Assembly: GCF_000382405.1 (NCBI RefSeq)
Contig: NZ_KB908258.1
Coordinates: 310,001-374,000, forward strand
Direction: 5' to 3'
From: Mycobacterium sp. 141
GTDB lineage: Bacteria > Actinomycetota > Actinomycetes > Mycobacteriales > Mycobacteriaceae
DNA: 64,000 bases
Positions 46,261 to 54,596 of the stretch are shown one piece after another. Each line of letters opens with the position of its first letter. The first letter of the stretch is position 1. The notes under the pieces were generated by a model that ran no database searches, was not told the DNA's origin, and saw only the letters and a program-made list of their open reading frames with translations. The position numbers were made by a program, and so were the translations under genes.

Positions 46261-47019
46261 ATGAAGACACGCACCAAGACACTCGGCGCAGCCGCAGCGG
46301 TCGCTGCGATCGCAGCGTCGCTGCCGCTGTCGATCACTGCTTCCGCCGACCCGGCAGCGCCGACAACAACGGAAACGGTCACCGTCGAAATCCCGGACCC
46401 GCAGGGCCCCGGCTGCGACGCCTTCAAGAAGGAAATGCCCGACTGGAAGGCGCTGTCGAAGCAACCCGTCAGCAAAGTCCTCGCGAGCATCCCGGAGCTC
46501 AGCACGTTCAACTCCGCCATCTCCGGCGGCATGAACCCGGCCGTCGACATCGCCCCGGTCCTCGACAACGGCCCATATGTCGTGTTCGCCCCGACCAACG
46601 ACGCATTCGAAGCGCTGGAGCCGGGCAAGCTGGACGAGCTCAAGGGCGACGTCGCCGCGCTCACCAGCCTGGACTACTACCACGCGTTCCTCGGCCTGCT
46701 CGGCCCGGACGACGTCAAGGGTCAGCGTCCCACCCAGCAGGGCGCTGAGATCAACGTGACCGGCAAGGGCGGCGACATCAAGGTCAACGACACCGCCAAG
46801 GTGATCTGCGGCGGCATCGAGGCCCAGAACGCCCGCATCTACATCATCGACGCCGTGCTGGACCCGAACTCCCCCCCGCCGCCACTCACCCCGTCGGGTG
46901 TCACTACGACCACGACAACCACGACAACCACCCCCACCACGACTGTGTCGAGCGAGCAGCCCACGCCGCCCGAGAGTCCGGCGACTGAGACTCCGGCGGC
47001 CGACGCACCGATCGGCTGA
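46261..47019 (+). CDS. Secreted fasciclin (FAS1) domain protein
   Basis: The 252-residue protein has a signal peptide (AAAVAAIAASLPLSITASA), one FAS1 domain (about 50-190) and a Thr/Pro-rich tail. FAS1 motifs are GPYVVFAPTNDAFEAL (H1 box) and ARIYIIDAVLDPN (H2-like box). Single-domain mycobacterial relatives include MPT70/MPT83, which act at the surface or outside the cell. Two cysteines (GPGCDAF, VICGGI) probably pair. The polythreonine tail looks like a cell-wall linker. GGGAGGA lies about 13 bp before the ATG. Confidence 0.88.
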   Translation: MKTRTKTLGAAAAVAAIAASLPLSITASADPAAPTTTETVTVEIPDPQGPGCDAFKKEMPDWKALSKQPVSKVLASIPELSTFNSAISGGMNPAVDIAPVLDNGPYVVFAPTNDAFEALEPGKLDELKGDVAALTSLDYYHAFLGLLGPDDVKGQRPTQQGAEINVTGKGGDIKVNDTAKVICGGIEAQNARIYIIDAVLDPNSPPPPLTPSGVTTTTTTTTTTPTTTVSSEQPTPPESPATETPAADAPIG

Positions 47020-47046
47020 CCTGGTACGCGCGAGGACTACCCTCCG

Positions 47047-47104
47047 CGAGCAGACACAAAGTTGCCCCAAATCGCTTGATTTGGGGCAACTTTGTGTCTG
47101 CTCG
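47047..47104. repeat. Long perfect palindrome after the fasciclin gene
   Basis: Arms of 27 bp (47047-47073 and 47078-47104), perfect, with loop GCTT; the left arm starts CGAGCAGACACAAAGTTGCC. It begins 27 bp after the fasciclin stop. No T-run follows. It is unrelated to family A and looks like another dispersed hairpin type. Confidence 0.9.
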
Positions 47105-47134
47105 ACGGAAATCCACTCCTTGTTGACTGGCGGC

Positions 47135-47203
47135 TTACTTCGCTTTCCAGATCGGCTGACGCTTCTGTATGAAGGCGAGCGGTCCTTCTTTGGCGTCTTC
47201 GGT
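47135..47203 (-). pseudogene. 3' remnant of an enoyl-CoA hydratase gene
   Basis: Minus-strand codons 47203-47135 read TEDAKEGPLAFIQKRQPIWK and then AK-stop, the classic C-terminus of EchA proteins. An in-frame TAG sits directly upstream (47204-47206). M. tuberculosis has echA10/echA11 (Rv1142c/Rv1141c) in this neighbourhood, so the rest of the gene was lost here. Confidence 0.65.
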
Positions 47204-47434
47204 CTACAGCAGGTGAAGTAACGCCGCACCGAAGCATTGCGCACATGTACCGACCGCCTCGATGAACGTGGAACGGTAGGTTTACTCGGTCAACCTTCCA
47301 GCTGATAGACGACCCAACCTGCGGATTCGGGTACGTTGATTGCTCCGCTCGCGGCGAGGCCCGCAGCCCACATGGTTTACTGAGTTGCACACCCGCCGCA
47401 GCGGCTGGCTCGTCCGCTATCAGCAGGAGACCTT

Positions 47435-48226
47435 GTGGCTGGAAGTACACCGCTGGCACCGATGATCGGGCCGGACGCGATTACGCCACAGGCCCCGGTC
47501 CGCTCCCCGAAGACCGCTGAGCTCGTCGCAGGCACGTTACGGCGCATGGTCGTCGGCGGCCAGCTCAAAGACGGCGACTTTCTGCCCAACGAAGCCGAGC
47601 TCATGGAACATTTCGGGGTCAGCAGGCCTACCTTGCGCGAGGCAGTGCGCGTGCTCGAATCCGAGCGACTGGTCGAGGTGCGGCGCGGCTCTCGTACCGG
47701 TGCCCGGGTGCGGGTTCCCGGCCCCGAGATCGTCGCCCGTCCGGCCGGCCTGCTGCTCGAACTGTCCGGCGCCGACATCGCCGACCTCCTGGTGGGGCGT
47801 GCGGCGATCGAACCGATGGCCGTACGGCTGCTGGCCGAGAAAGGCGACGAGGCCACCTTCGCCGAACTGGAGCGGATCCTCGACGAGCACATCCCGAAGG
47901 ACCACCAGTCCGACCGACTGGCAGAGACCACCAGTGATTTTCATCGCCGAGTGGTCGAGTTGTCGGGTAACGCCACGCTGGGCATGATCGCCGGCATGCT
48001 GCACGAGATCACCGTGCGGCACCACGCATTCCTGTTCAAGGAGCGCCAACCGGTGTCGAAGGCCGACTACGACAAGCTGATGCGGTCTTACCGCAAGCTG
48101 ATACAGCTCGTCCGGTCGGGAGATGGCGATGCCGCCGAGGCGCACTGGCGCAAACATATGGACACCGCCCGCGTCCTCATGCTGCAGGACATCGAGACCG
48201 TCAAGGTTCGCGACATCATGCGCTAA
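47435..48226 (+). CDS. FadR-type GntR regulator (FCD domain)
   Basis: The 263-residue regulator starts at GTG 47435 with AGGAG upstream. The winged helix includes LKDGDFLPNEAELMEHFGVS and RPTLREAVRVLESERLVEV. A C-terminal all-helical FCD domain has DFHRRVVELSGN and EAHWRKHM with the His/Asp ligands of metal- or carboxylate-binding members. Targets are unknown. The neighbouring echA remnant suggests it once controlled a fatty-acid gene set that has been lost. Confidence 0.88.
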   Translation: MAGSTPLAPMIGPDAITPQAPVRSPKTAELVAGTLRRMVVGGQLKDGDFLPNEAELMEHFGVSRPTLREAVRVLESERLVEVRRGSRTGARVRVPGPEIVARPAGLLLELSGADIADLLVGRAAIEPMAVRLLAEKGDEATFAELERILDEHIPKDHQSDRLAETTSDFHRRVVELSGNATLGMIAGMLHEITVRHHAFLFKERQPVSKADYDKLMRSYRKLIQLVRSGDGDAAEAHWRKHMDTARVLMLQDIETVKVRDIMR

Positions 48227-48254
48227 AGGCTTGCTGAGAGTCCCCACCGCGAAC

Positions 48255-48314
48255 ACCGAGATTCACGTCAGGGACAAATTCGGCCGCGTTTTTATCCCTC
48301 ACGTGAATCTCGGT
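48255..48314. repeat. Inverted repeat downstream of the GntR gene
   Basis: ACCGAGATTCACGTCAGGGA (48255-48274) faces TCCCTCACGTGAATCTCGGT (48295-48314), 19 of 20 pairing, with a 20-base loop that contains TTTTTA. It starts 28 bp after the stop. It may serve as the terminator; its sequence is unrelated to the other families. Confidence 0.85.
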
Positions 48315-48602
48315 AGAGAGTTAGCGGCCCCTGCTGGCACGTATCCGGCGAGGCGTTGGTGGCCACCGGCGACAGCGACATTTCCTACCTTGAGACCGCG
48401 CTCGAGCACCTGGCGTGGAGGCCATGGACTACAGCTACGCGCTCATGGATCTCACCGTGTACGGATGTCAAGAGCCGTGGGAGGATTCGCCAGCAGGCTG
48501 GCCACAGCGGTGACAGGTGGACGGTTCCAACACGCGCATCGACGGCAGGCCCATACCGCAGTGGTCACGACTGGCGGCCGGTCGGTCGGATGACCTCACC
48601 GG
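48315..48602. other. Probable decayed coding sequence
   Basis: About 290 bp in which short plus-strand stretches look protein-like, such as [20 protein letters not shown] near 48360-48420 and [20 protein letters not shown] from about 48425. Neither has a proper start, length or recognised family. I see no intact gene. Confidence 0.4.
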
Positions 48603-49862
48603 CTAGCCGGGTTCGAGCGCCCGGTTTAGGCGCGCTATATAGGCATCGATGCTCTGAACCGCCGACTCGGCGGCATGGACGCTGATCGCCACGGTGCTAC
48701 CGATACCGTGCACACCGTGGGTGAGGCCCATCATCGGCGACAGCGCCGGGTATCCGGCTGTCACCAGCACCGGCGCGGCACCGAAGCGCAGATCCGCCGC
48801 TCCGCGGTTGACACTGGAGACCACGGTGTTGCCCGTCACTGTGTCCGAACGCAGCGTGGGGTCGAATTGCTTGACGCCCCAACGTAATAGCGATGCCGGC
48901 GTGGCGGCGAATGCCCGACCGGCCGCCATCATCGCGGGATGCTGAGCACGACGGCGCCGTTGGGCGAGATCGTGCATGATGTGCCCGATGCGGGCATCGT
49001 GGTCCAACGCGGGATATAACCCGATACCGACATTGCCGAACTGGTTGTTCACTTGCCGGACAACGGGTTTGGCCATCGGCACCTCAGCACCCAGATCCGC
49101 GGGATCGTCGCCGAGCTCACGCAGGTGCTCACTGAGCGCGCGGGACACGGCAGCCAGCACCGCGACAGTCACCGTCGGGCCGGCCAGCTGTCCACGGTCA
49201 CGGACGATGGTGCGCACGTAACGCGATCCCTCGGGTCTGGCGTTACTGGACAGCGCCGGCCGGGACGGCGCCTGCCGGGGGACGTGACCACCGTCCTCGT
49301 CCCGCACCAGCCTGCGATGCCACCGCGCGGCCTGCGCGGCCCGCCACGGCAGTCTGGCAGTCACCAACCGGGGCACCACGACGGTCGCTACCATGGCGGG
49401 CCTGCCGAACATCCATCCGGCCAGATCCGCCGATCGGCTGCCGTCAGCGAGCACATGCGCCATCTGCAGCACGATCACCGTGCCCGCTTCGGCAGCGCCT
49501 GGGATACCACAGACGCGCGGGAAAACGTGGAGCCGCCAGGTGGCCTGCGTCGCGTCGAGCTGGTGGTCAGCCAGCCCACCCACCGCGGAGAGACAGTCGT
49601 TCCAGTCGGGTCCGCCGAGATCGTGGACGGCGAACTGGTCGTCGCCGACGCCACACGGTACCCACAGCGGATACCGCCACGGGTGGTCGTCGCGTATCCG
49701 CAGGCCCAGTTCGGGGCACCGCTCGGCGCGGTGCCGCACGTCGCGCAGTGCTGACTCCAGTTCGGTTGGTGCACCGGCGAATCCATACAGAATGAACTGA
49801 TCGTTGGGAATCGTGGCCGACATCCAGTAGGTCTGGGCGTCGATCGCTGTCAACCGGCGCAT
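48603..49862 (-). CDS. Wax ester synthase/DGAT-like acyltransferase, divergent
   Basis: The 419-residue protein is shorter than the usual 460-480. Family elements are RLTAIDAQTYWMS at the N-terminus, VNNQFGNVGIGLYPAL resembling the N-G-x-x-L block, and VVSSVNRGAADLRFGAAPV near the C-terminal conserved region. The active-site motif reads AHVLADG: the first His of HHxxxDG is replaced by Ala, while the catalytic second His and the Asp-Gly are kept. Activity or acceptor may differ from normal WS/DGAT. A 61-residue ORF precedes it by 3 bp. Confidence 0.78.
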   Translation of the reverse strand: MRRLTAIDAQTYWMSATIPNDQFILYGFAGAPTELESALRDVRHRAERCPELGLRIRDDHPWRYPLWVPCGVGDDQFAVHDLGGPDWNDCLSAVGGLADHQLDATQATWRLHVFPRVCGIPGAAEAGTVIVLQMAHVLADGSRSADLAGWMFGRPAMVATVVVPRLVTARLPWRAAQAARWHRRLVRDEDGGHVPRQAPSRPALSSNARPEGSRYVRTIVRDRGQLAGPTVTVAVLAAVSRALSEHLRELGDDPADLGAEVPMAKPVVRQVNNQFGNVGIGLYPALDHDARIGHIMHDLAQRRRRAQHPAMMAAGRAFAATPASLLRWGVKQFDPTLRSDTVTGNTVVSSVNRGAADLRFGAAPVLVTAGYPALSPMMGLTHGVHGIGSTVAISVHAAESAVQSIDAYIARLNRALEPG

Positions 49863-49865
49863 TGT

Positions 49866-50051
49866 TCAGGCGCCCGGGCCCGTCGCCGCCATCGCGCCCC
49901 AGTCGTGCCGACGTGCTCGCAGTTGCACGACGGTGGTGGCCTGCACTGTCGACACCGTGTTGTGCGGCGACCTCCGCAGGATGGTGAGACCGCTGACCGA
50001 GTCGAGCACCTGATCGATCAACTCCTCCGCGCCGGCACTGCCGTCTGCCAT
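49866..50051 (-). CDS. Small protein co-transcribed with the WS/DGAT-like gene
   Basis: The 61-residue ORF from ATG 50051 has GGAGAA 7 bp upstream and stops 3 bp before the next start, as expected for a real operon gene. It reads ADGSAGAEELIDQVLDSVSG, then an Arg-rich middle and a WGAMAATGPGA end. No family is recognised. Translational coupling to the acyltransferase is likely. Confidence 0.5.
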   Translation of the reverse strand: MADGSAGAEELIDQVLDSVSGLTILRRSPHNTVSTVQATTVVQLRARRHDWGAMAATGPGA

Positions 50052-50157
50052 GAATGCTTCTCCGTGGGACCGGCACCGTGCGTCAGTTCACGCACTCGCC
50101 GTCCAACGTAACGTGCCGCAGCGTCGTGCCCGGCGGACGGCGGCCGACATCCTGGAG

Positions 50158-50598
50158 CTAAGCGTCGTCGGCTGCGGCCTCCAACTCGGCGATCACGATT
50201 TTGCGCATGCCCATCATCGTCTTGGTTGCAGCCTGCGCCCGGGCCGGATCGGGGTCACCGATCAGTTCGAACAATCGATACGGAACAACCTGCCAGCTCA
50301 ACCCGTAGCGGTCTTTGAGCCAGCCACACTGCGATTCCTCCCCACCATCATCGGTGAGGCGGGTCCAGTAGTAGTCCACCTCGTCCTGGTCCTGGCAGCC
50401 GATCATGAACGACACCGCCTCGGTGAACGGGAACTGCGGACCGCCGTTGATCCCGATGAACCGGTGGCCGTCCAGCACGAAGACCACGGACACGTCGTTG
50501 AGCTTCTCGATCGACGAATTGGGGAACACCGAGAGGTAGAACTCTGCGGCCTCGGCGAGGTGGTCGTCGAACCACAACGCGGGCGTGATCGATGGCAT
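50158..50598 (-). CDS. VOC/PhnB-type glyoxalase-fold protein
   Basis: The 146-residue protein starts at ATG 50598 with AGGAG upstream. PSITPALWFDDHLAEAAEFY, FIGINGGPQFPFTEAVSFMI and CGWLKDRYGLSWQVVPYRLF fit the 3-dmu-9_3-mt branch of the VOC superfamily. Metal ligands of true glyoxalases are only partly present, so an enzymatic role is uncertain. It is monocistronic. Confidence 0.88.
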   Translation of the reverse strand: MPSITPALWFDDHLAEAAEFYLSVFPNSSIEKLNDVSVVFVLDGHRFIGINGGPQFPFTEAVSFMIGCQDQDEVDYYWTRLTDDGGEESQCGWLKDRYGLSWQVVPYRLFELIGDPDPARAQAATKTMMGMRKIVIAELEAAADDA

Positions 50599-50733
50599 AG
50601 GTGGTCTCCTTGGTGCGCTCGGCAATGTTGTCTTCAAATCAGACGGTCCCGCCGGCCGAAACTCACCGCCTCTGGGTAACTCCCGTCACGACATCACGAG
50701 TTCCATTCGGTGCGCACAGAACTCGTTGTCGGC

Positions 50734-50916
50734 TCAGCTTGCCGGCGGGGTGTCCGCGTCGGCCAACCGCTGATGCAGCCGAGCCCGAATATCGTCGGGG
50801 GTGTACGCGTTGCGCTTGCGTTGATCACGGGCAACCAGGACACCACCGGCCACCACTCCGGCGACACCGGCCAGACCAATCCATTTCCAAAGACTTTTCA
50901 TGACCAGATTCTGCAT
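50734..50916 (-). CDS. Small single-pass membrane protein
   Basis: The protein has 60 residues from ATG 50916, or 55 from ATG 50901. One helix (WIGLAGVAGVVAGGVLVA) is followed by a basic stretch (RDQRKRNAYTPDDIRARLHQ). This pattern is common among small mycobacterial membrane proteins. No ribosome site is evident for either start. It is divergent from the papain-like gene with 11 bp between. Confidence 0.55.
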   Translation of the reverse strand: MQNLVMKSLWKWIGLAGVAGVVAGGVLVARDQRKRNAYTPDDIRARLHQRLADADTPPAS

Positions 50917-50927
50917 AAGCTGCCCGA

Positions 50928-51623
50928 GTGAACGCGCACACGGTGTCCGTCAGCCGGGCATTGCAGGAGACCCGAACCGGCGATATCTGGCTTTTCCGGG
51001 GTGCCTCCGGACCGGACCGAGCCATCCAGACTCTGACCAACGCGCCCGTGAACCACGTCGGGATGACCGTCGCAATCGACGATCTGCCGCCGCTGATCTG
51101 GCACGCCGAGCTGGGCCACAAACTCGTGGACCTCTGGACCGGCACTCATCACCGCGGCGTGCAGCTCAACGACGCCCGCGAGGTCATCGACCAGTGGATG
51201 GACCACTACGGCCAGCACTGCTGGCTGCGTCAACTCGTCCCTTTCGCCACCCGGGAACAGGAGGATCGGCTGCTGAAGGTGGTGGCGCGGATAAACGGCA
51301 CCGCTTTTCCGACCACCGCGCGGCTGACGGGCCGATGGATGCGCGGGCGACTGCCGATCGTCAGCGATTTCACCCGGGGAATGCCGCTCGTGCACAAGAA
51401 GGTTCGCGAGTCCGCTCAGCGAAACAAAGCAAAGAAGCGCGAAGCCGGCCTGGAGACGGCGTACTGCGCCGAGACCGTTGCCATCACCTACGAGGAGATG
51501 GGGCTGATCGACACCGAGAAGCGGGAGAACTATTTCGATCCCGGGTCGTTCTGGAGCGGTGACCGGTTGCCGCTGACGAGCGGCTACCGGCTCGGCGACG
51601 AGATCTCCGTCATCCGCGACTGA
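50928..51623 (+). CDS. YiiX-like permuted papain-fold amidase/peptidase
   Basis: The protein has 231 residues from GTG 50928. The N-terminal block TGDIWLFRGASGPDRAIQ and NHVGMTVAIDDLPPLIWHAE supplies the likely histidine, and AYCAETVAITYEEMGL the nucleophilic cysteine. This His-before-Cys order is typical of the circularly permuted NlpC/P60-YiiX group. Members cleave amide bonds in cell-wall peptides or lipids. No signal peptide is seen, so it is likely cytosolic. Substrate unknown. Confidence 0.65.
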   Translation: MNAHTVSVSRALQETRTGDIWLFRGASGPDRAIQTLTNAPVNHVGMTVAIDDLPPLIWHAELGHKLVDLWTGTHHRGVQLNDAREVIDQWMDHYGQHCWLRQLVPFATREQEDRLLKVVARINGTAFPTTARLTGRWMRGRLPIVSDFTRGMPLVHKKVRESAQRNKAKKREAGLETAYCAETVAITYEEMGLIDTEKRENYFDPGSFWSGDRLPLTSGYRLGDEISVIRD

Positions 51624-51818
51624 ACGCCACTGTCGAAGATGGGGATGGGTGCGGGAGATATTGCTGTGTGTGACGTCACCCGTTATTCACTGACAGGGGC
51701 CAGACGTAGGGGCCTGATTTTTCGTCGTCGGCCGTAACATCGTCGTCGACGGCAGCCGATCGGCCCGATTTCGTTACGAGGTCAGTTCTCCCGAGGCGCC
51801 TTGAGCTTGTGATCATTT

Positions 51819-51853
51819 GTTGGGGGGCCGACGAGTGTTGGGGGCCGACGAGG
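51819..51853 (+). repeat. Tandem duplication at the start of the sigma fragment
   Basis: GTTGGGGGGCCGACGAGT (51819-51836) is followed directly by GTTGGGGGCCGACGAGG (51837-51853), the second lacking one G. The 17/18-bp unit changes the reading frame and looks like a slippage duplication. Confidence 0.8.
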
Positions 51854-52074
51854 TGAACGCCGTTTTGGACCGCATGCAGCTCGCAGAGGCACTGACGCAT
51901 CTGCCCGAACCACACCGCGCCGTCCTCAGCCGATCGTTCTATCTCGGTTGGACCACCCAGCGGATCGCCGACGATCTGGGTATCGCCGAAGGCACTGTGA
52001 AATTGAGACTGCACTACGCCCTGCGACGGCTGCGGCTCATCGTGCTGGAGATGGAAATGAGCACGAACGTCTGA
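51835..52074 (+). pseudogene. ECF sigma factor fragment, region 4 only
   Basis: The frame from GTG 51835 (79 residues) reads GADEVNAVLDRMQLAEALTH, LPEPHRAVLSRSFYLGWTT and RIADDLGIAEGTVKLRLHYA, the sigma region 4 helix-turn-helix of SigL-type ECF factors. Region 2, which binds the -10, is absent upstream, and a tandem 17/18-bp duplication precedes it. It is either a decayed gene or a stand-alone DNA-binding remnant. No anti-sigma gene is adjacent. Confidence 0.65.
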
Positions 52075-52269
52075 ACCACGATAAGTCGGCGCGCCGGACG
52101 CGTGCGGCCCACGAGTCGGCAGTTACGGCGAAGTCGTCTGCAAGACACGGTATGTCAACGGAGCGTTTGCCGAGACTGAGGTGCTGTCCCTTTGCTCGAC
52201 ACAGCCTGGACGCCATCGTTCATCGGCACCCGCAAGATTGACCCCGCGGGCAGCGGCAACAATAGTGAG

Positions 52270-52653
52270 ATGGGTACGGCCGACCGACTCGGATTGGAAC
52301 ACCGACTGGCCGTATACGGCACTCTCGCTCCGGGACGCTCGAACGCACACGTGCTCTACGAGCTCTCCGGCACTTGGACGCAAGGGTCGATAAGAGGTCA
52401 CCTTCACGAGCGTGGCTGGGGCATTTACCCGGGGGTCGTCTTGGATGACTCAGGTCCCGAGGTTGCGGTACACGTCTTCGCCTCCCGGGACCTACCAGCT
52501 CACTGGCAGCGACTCGACGAATTCGAGGGATCAGGTTATCGGCGCGTCTCGGTCTCCGTCAGCGGCGTTACCGGCGAGGTGGCCGCATACGTGTACACAC
52601 TGGTGGATGATCCGGCACGGGGAACTGCCAAACCTCCGCTTCCCCGCGCCTAG
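52270..52653 (+). CDS. Gamma-glutamylcyclotransferase (AIG2)-like protein
   Basis: The 127-residue protein from ATG 52270 has the GGCT-fold substrate loop LAVYGTLAPGRSN, IYPGVVLDDSG and the candidate catalytic Glu in RLDEFEGSGYRRV. Family enzymes cleave gamma-glutamyl amines or peptides to 5-oxoproline. An in-frame TTG at 52192 would add 26 unlike residues and is not used. No ribosome site is clear. The substrate is unknown; a mycothiol or glutamyl link cannot be judged. Confidence 0.75.
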   Translation: MGTADRLGLEHRLAVYGTLAPGRSNAHVLYELSGTWTQGSIRGHLHERGWGIYPGVVLDDSGPEVAVHVFASRDLPAHWQRLDEFEGSGYRRVSVSVSGVTGEVAAYVYTLVDDPARGTAKPPLPRA

Positions 52654-52695
52654 ACGTTGAACCGGAACTCGACCACATTCCAGCGCGAAACAACA

Positions 52696-53109
52696 TCAGG
52701 ACGAAGGCGCTATGTACTCGTGGCGCAACTCGACGACCCTGGCGATGTGGTCAAAGTCGTGGTCTGCAGCCAGCACGGTCGCATCATTCACGATGGCATA
52801 GCCGGCAATGAGTATGTCAAGTGAACCGGCCGCCCGCACGAGGCCAGAATTCCATAGGGCGCTCTGGATTTCGAGCACCAGCGATTCGTCGGGCGCACGC
52901 TCGAGCGGGAAGCCGAGGGAGATCTGCTCGCGATAGTGCGCGTGCTCTTCGGGCGTGCGAGCGCTGTGGCAGAACTCGAGCACCTGCGGCGAACATGTGA
53001 CGAACAGGTCGGCCGGGGCTCGCTCGATGCGCCGCAGCCGCGCGGCGATCCCCTCGTCTCGGGTGGCCAACCTTGCCCAGACCGAGTTGTCGACGAGGTA
53101 GTCCGTCAC
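52696..53109 (-). CDS. vapC: VapC-type PIN-domain toxin
   Basis: The 137-residue PIN RNase shows the acidic metal residues in YLVDNSVWARL (Asp), LEFCHSARTPEEH (Glu), GSLDILIAGYAI and LAADHDFDHIA (Asp). VapC toxins cleave tRNA or rRNA and are neutralised by the partner antitoxin. GTG 53109 overlaps the vapB stop by 4 bp. The pair next to ychF has the position of vapBC32 (Rv1113-Rv1114) in M. tuberculosis; orthology is likely but unconfirmed. Confidence 0.9.
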   Translation of the reverse strand: MTDYLVDNSVWARLATRDEGIAARLRRIERAPADLFVTCSPQVLEFCHSARTPEEHAHYREQISLGFPLERAPDESLVLEIQSALWNSGLVRAAGSLDILIAGYAIVNDATVLAADHDFDHIARVVELRHEYIAPSS

Positions 53110-53324
53110 GAGGTTTCGGTTAGGTCCGGAGAGGTCACGGGCGCACCCAACTCGGCGGCGAGATCAGCCAATCCCGCGATGCCGTCGATCATCGCGCCCT
53201 TCTGCTTCGAGGCGATGAGCCGGCGCAATGCAAGATCCAGAACGGCCCGATTCGATCGCTCGCCCGTGAGCGCCCTGGCACGCTTCATCAGTTCCGGATC
53301 CAGGTCCACGCTGGTGACAGCCAT
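53106..53324 (-). CDS. vapB: VapB-type antitoxin
   Basis: The 72-residue protein has an N-terminal ribbon-helix-helix (VTSVDLDPELMKRARALTGE, RSNRAVLDLALRRLI) for operator binding and a C-terminal acidic tail that would wrap the toxin. Of two adjacent ATGs (53327, 53324) the second is better spaced from AAGGGG. It is transcribed from a TATAAT promoter set in a TATATA palindrome at 53344-53361, likely autoregulated with VapC. Confidence 0.87.
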   Translation of the reverse strand: MAVTSVDLDPELMKRARALTGERSNRAVLDLALRRLIASKQKGAMIDGIAGLADLAAELGAPVTSPDLTETS

Positions 53325-53343
53325 CATGCGCCCCTTCGCTCGC

Positions 53344-53361
53344 TATATACGTGATTATATA
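53344..53361 (-). promoter_or_regulatory. vapBC promoter/operator
   Basis: TATATA (53344-53349) and TATATA (53356-53361) flank a 6-bp centre. On the minus strand TATAAT (53359-53354) is a perfect -10, placing the start of transcription near 53347, about 20 bp before vapB. The overlap is typical of autoregulated toxin-antitoxin operons. Confidence 0.6.
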
Positions 53362-53429
53362 ACGCTGGGGTCGCAGTAGCCGCGGTCTTACCGCAGCCCA
53401 CCACTTTCCAGGGTTGAACCGGAACCCGG

Positions 53430-54512
53430 CTACACGTTGAACCGGAATTCGACGACATCGCCGTCGACCATGACGTAGTCCTTGCCTTCCATGCGCACCT
53501 TGCCGGCCGCTTTGGCAGCTGCCATGGAGCCGGCCTGCATCAGGTCGTCGAAGGAGACCACCTCAGCCTTGATGAAGCCCTTCTCGAAGTCACTGTGGAT
53601 GACGCCGGCAGCCTTGGGCGCGGTGTCGCCCTGATGGATCGTCCAGGCACGTGCTTCCTTGGGCCCTGCGGTCAGGTACGTCTGCAGACGCAGCGTGTGG
53701 AATCCGGCCCGGGCCAGCGCATCGAGCCCACGCTCGCTCTGCCCGATCGACTCGAGCAGCTCGGCCGCGGACTCGTCATCGAGCTCCAGCAGTTCCGCCT
53801 CGATCTTCGCGTCGAGGAACACCGCGTCGGCCGGAGCGACCAGTTCGCGCAGCTCACTCCTGCGCGCCTGGTCGGTCAGCACACCCTCGTCGGCGTTGAA
53901 CACGTAGAGGAACGGCTTGGTGGTGAGCAGGTTGAGCTCGCGCAGCAGTGATGCGTCAGGCCCCCCTGAACCCGCAGAAAACAAAGTCTTACCGCTGTTG
54001 AGCACCTCTTGGGCTGCCACGGCGGCGTCGTAGATGGGCTTACGGTCCTTGTGAGTCCGAGCCTCCTTCTCCAGCCGCGGGATGGCCTTCTCCAACGTCT
54101 GCATATCGGCCAGGATCAGCTCGGTCTCGATGACCTCGATATCGGAGCGCGGGTCGACCCGGCCGTCGACGTGCACCACGTCGTCATCGGTGAAAACCCG
54201 GACAACCTGGCAAATCGCATCGCACTCACGGATGTTCGCCAGGAACTTGTTGCCCAGTCCGGCGCCTTCGGATGCACCTTTGACGATTCCGGCGATATCG
54301 ACGAACGTCACTGGCGCAGGCACCAGCTTCTCGGAGCCGAACATTTTCGCGAGTTCCTCGAGCCGCGGATCCGGCAGCGGCACCACGCCCTCGTTGGGTT
54401 CGATGGTCGCGAAGGGGTAGTTGGCCGCCAACACGTTGTTGCGTGTCAGGGCATTGAACAGAGTCGACTTACCCACGTTCGGCAAACCGACGATTCCCAA
54501 GTTCAGGCTCAC
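53430..54512 (-). CDS. ychF: Redox-regulated ATPase/GTPase YchF
   Basis: The 360-residue Obg-family P-loop NTPase has [19 protein letters not shown] (G1), [17 protein letters not shown] (G3) and FNADEGV replacing the usual NKXD, which is why YchF prefers ATP. A coiled-coil insert and the C-terminal TGS domain ([20 protein letters not shown]) follow. It ends with the conserved [14 protein letters not shown]. The GTG at 54512 is the usual family start; GTG 54521 is possible. Corresponds to Rv1112. Confidence 0.95.
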   Translation of the reverse strand: MSLNLGIVGLPNVGKSTLFNALTRNNVLAANYPFATIEPNEGVVPLPDPRLEELAKMFGSEKLVPAPVTFVDIAGIVKGASEGAGLGNKFLANIRECDAICQVVRVFTDDDVVHVDGRVDPRSDIEVIETELILADMQTLEKAIPRLEKEARTHKDRKPIYDAAVAAQEVLNSGKTLFSAGSGGPDASLLRELNLLTTKPFLYVFNADEGVLTDQARRSELRELVAPADAVFLDAKIEAELLELDDESAAELLESIGQSERGLDALARAGFHTLRLQTYLTAGPKEARAWTIHQGDTAPKAAGVIHSDFEKGFIKAEVVSFDDLMQAGSMAAAKAAGKVRMEGKDYVMVDGDVVEFRFNV

Positions 54513-54584
54513 AGGAACCACAGTCTGCCAGAGAGTCGAAGGCACGCCAGCGCGCGCTGGCAGCATGTGGTGCGCTGGAGCCGG

Positions 54585-54590
54585 TACGGT
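54585..54590 (+). promoter_or_regulatory. -10 element for a leaderless transcript
   Basis: TACGGT fits TANNNT and is 6 bp before GTG 54597, so the mRNA would start at the initiation codon. There is no ribosome site for that gene, consistent with leaderless translation. Confidence 0.45.
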
Positions 54591-54596
54591 CTACCT

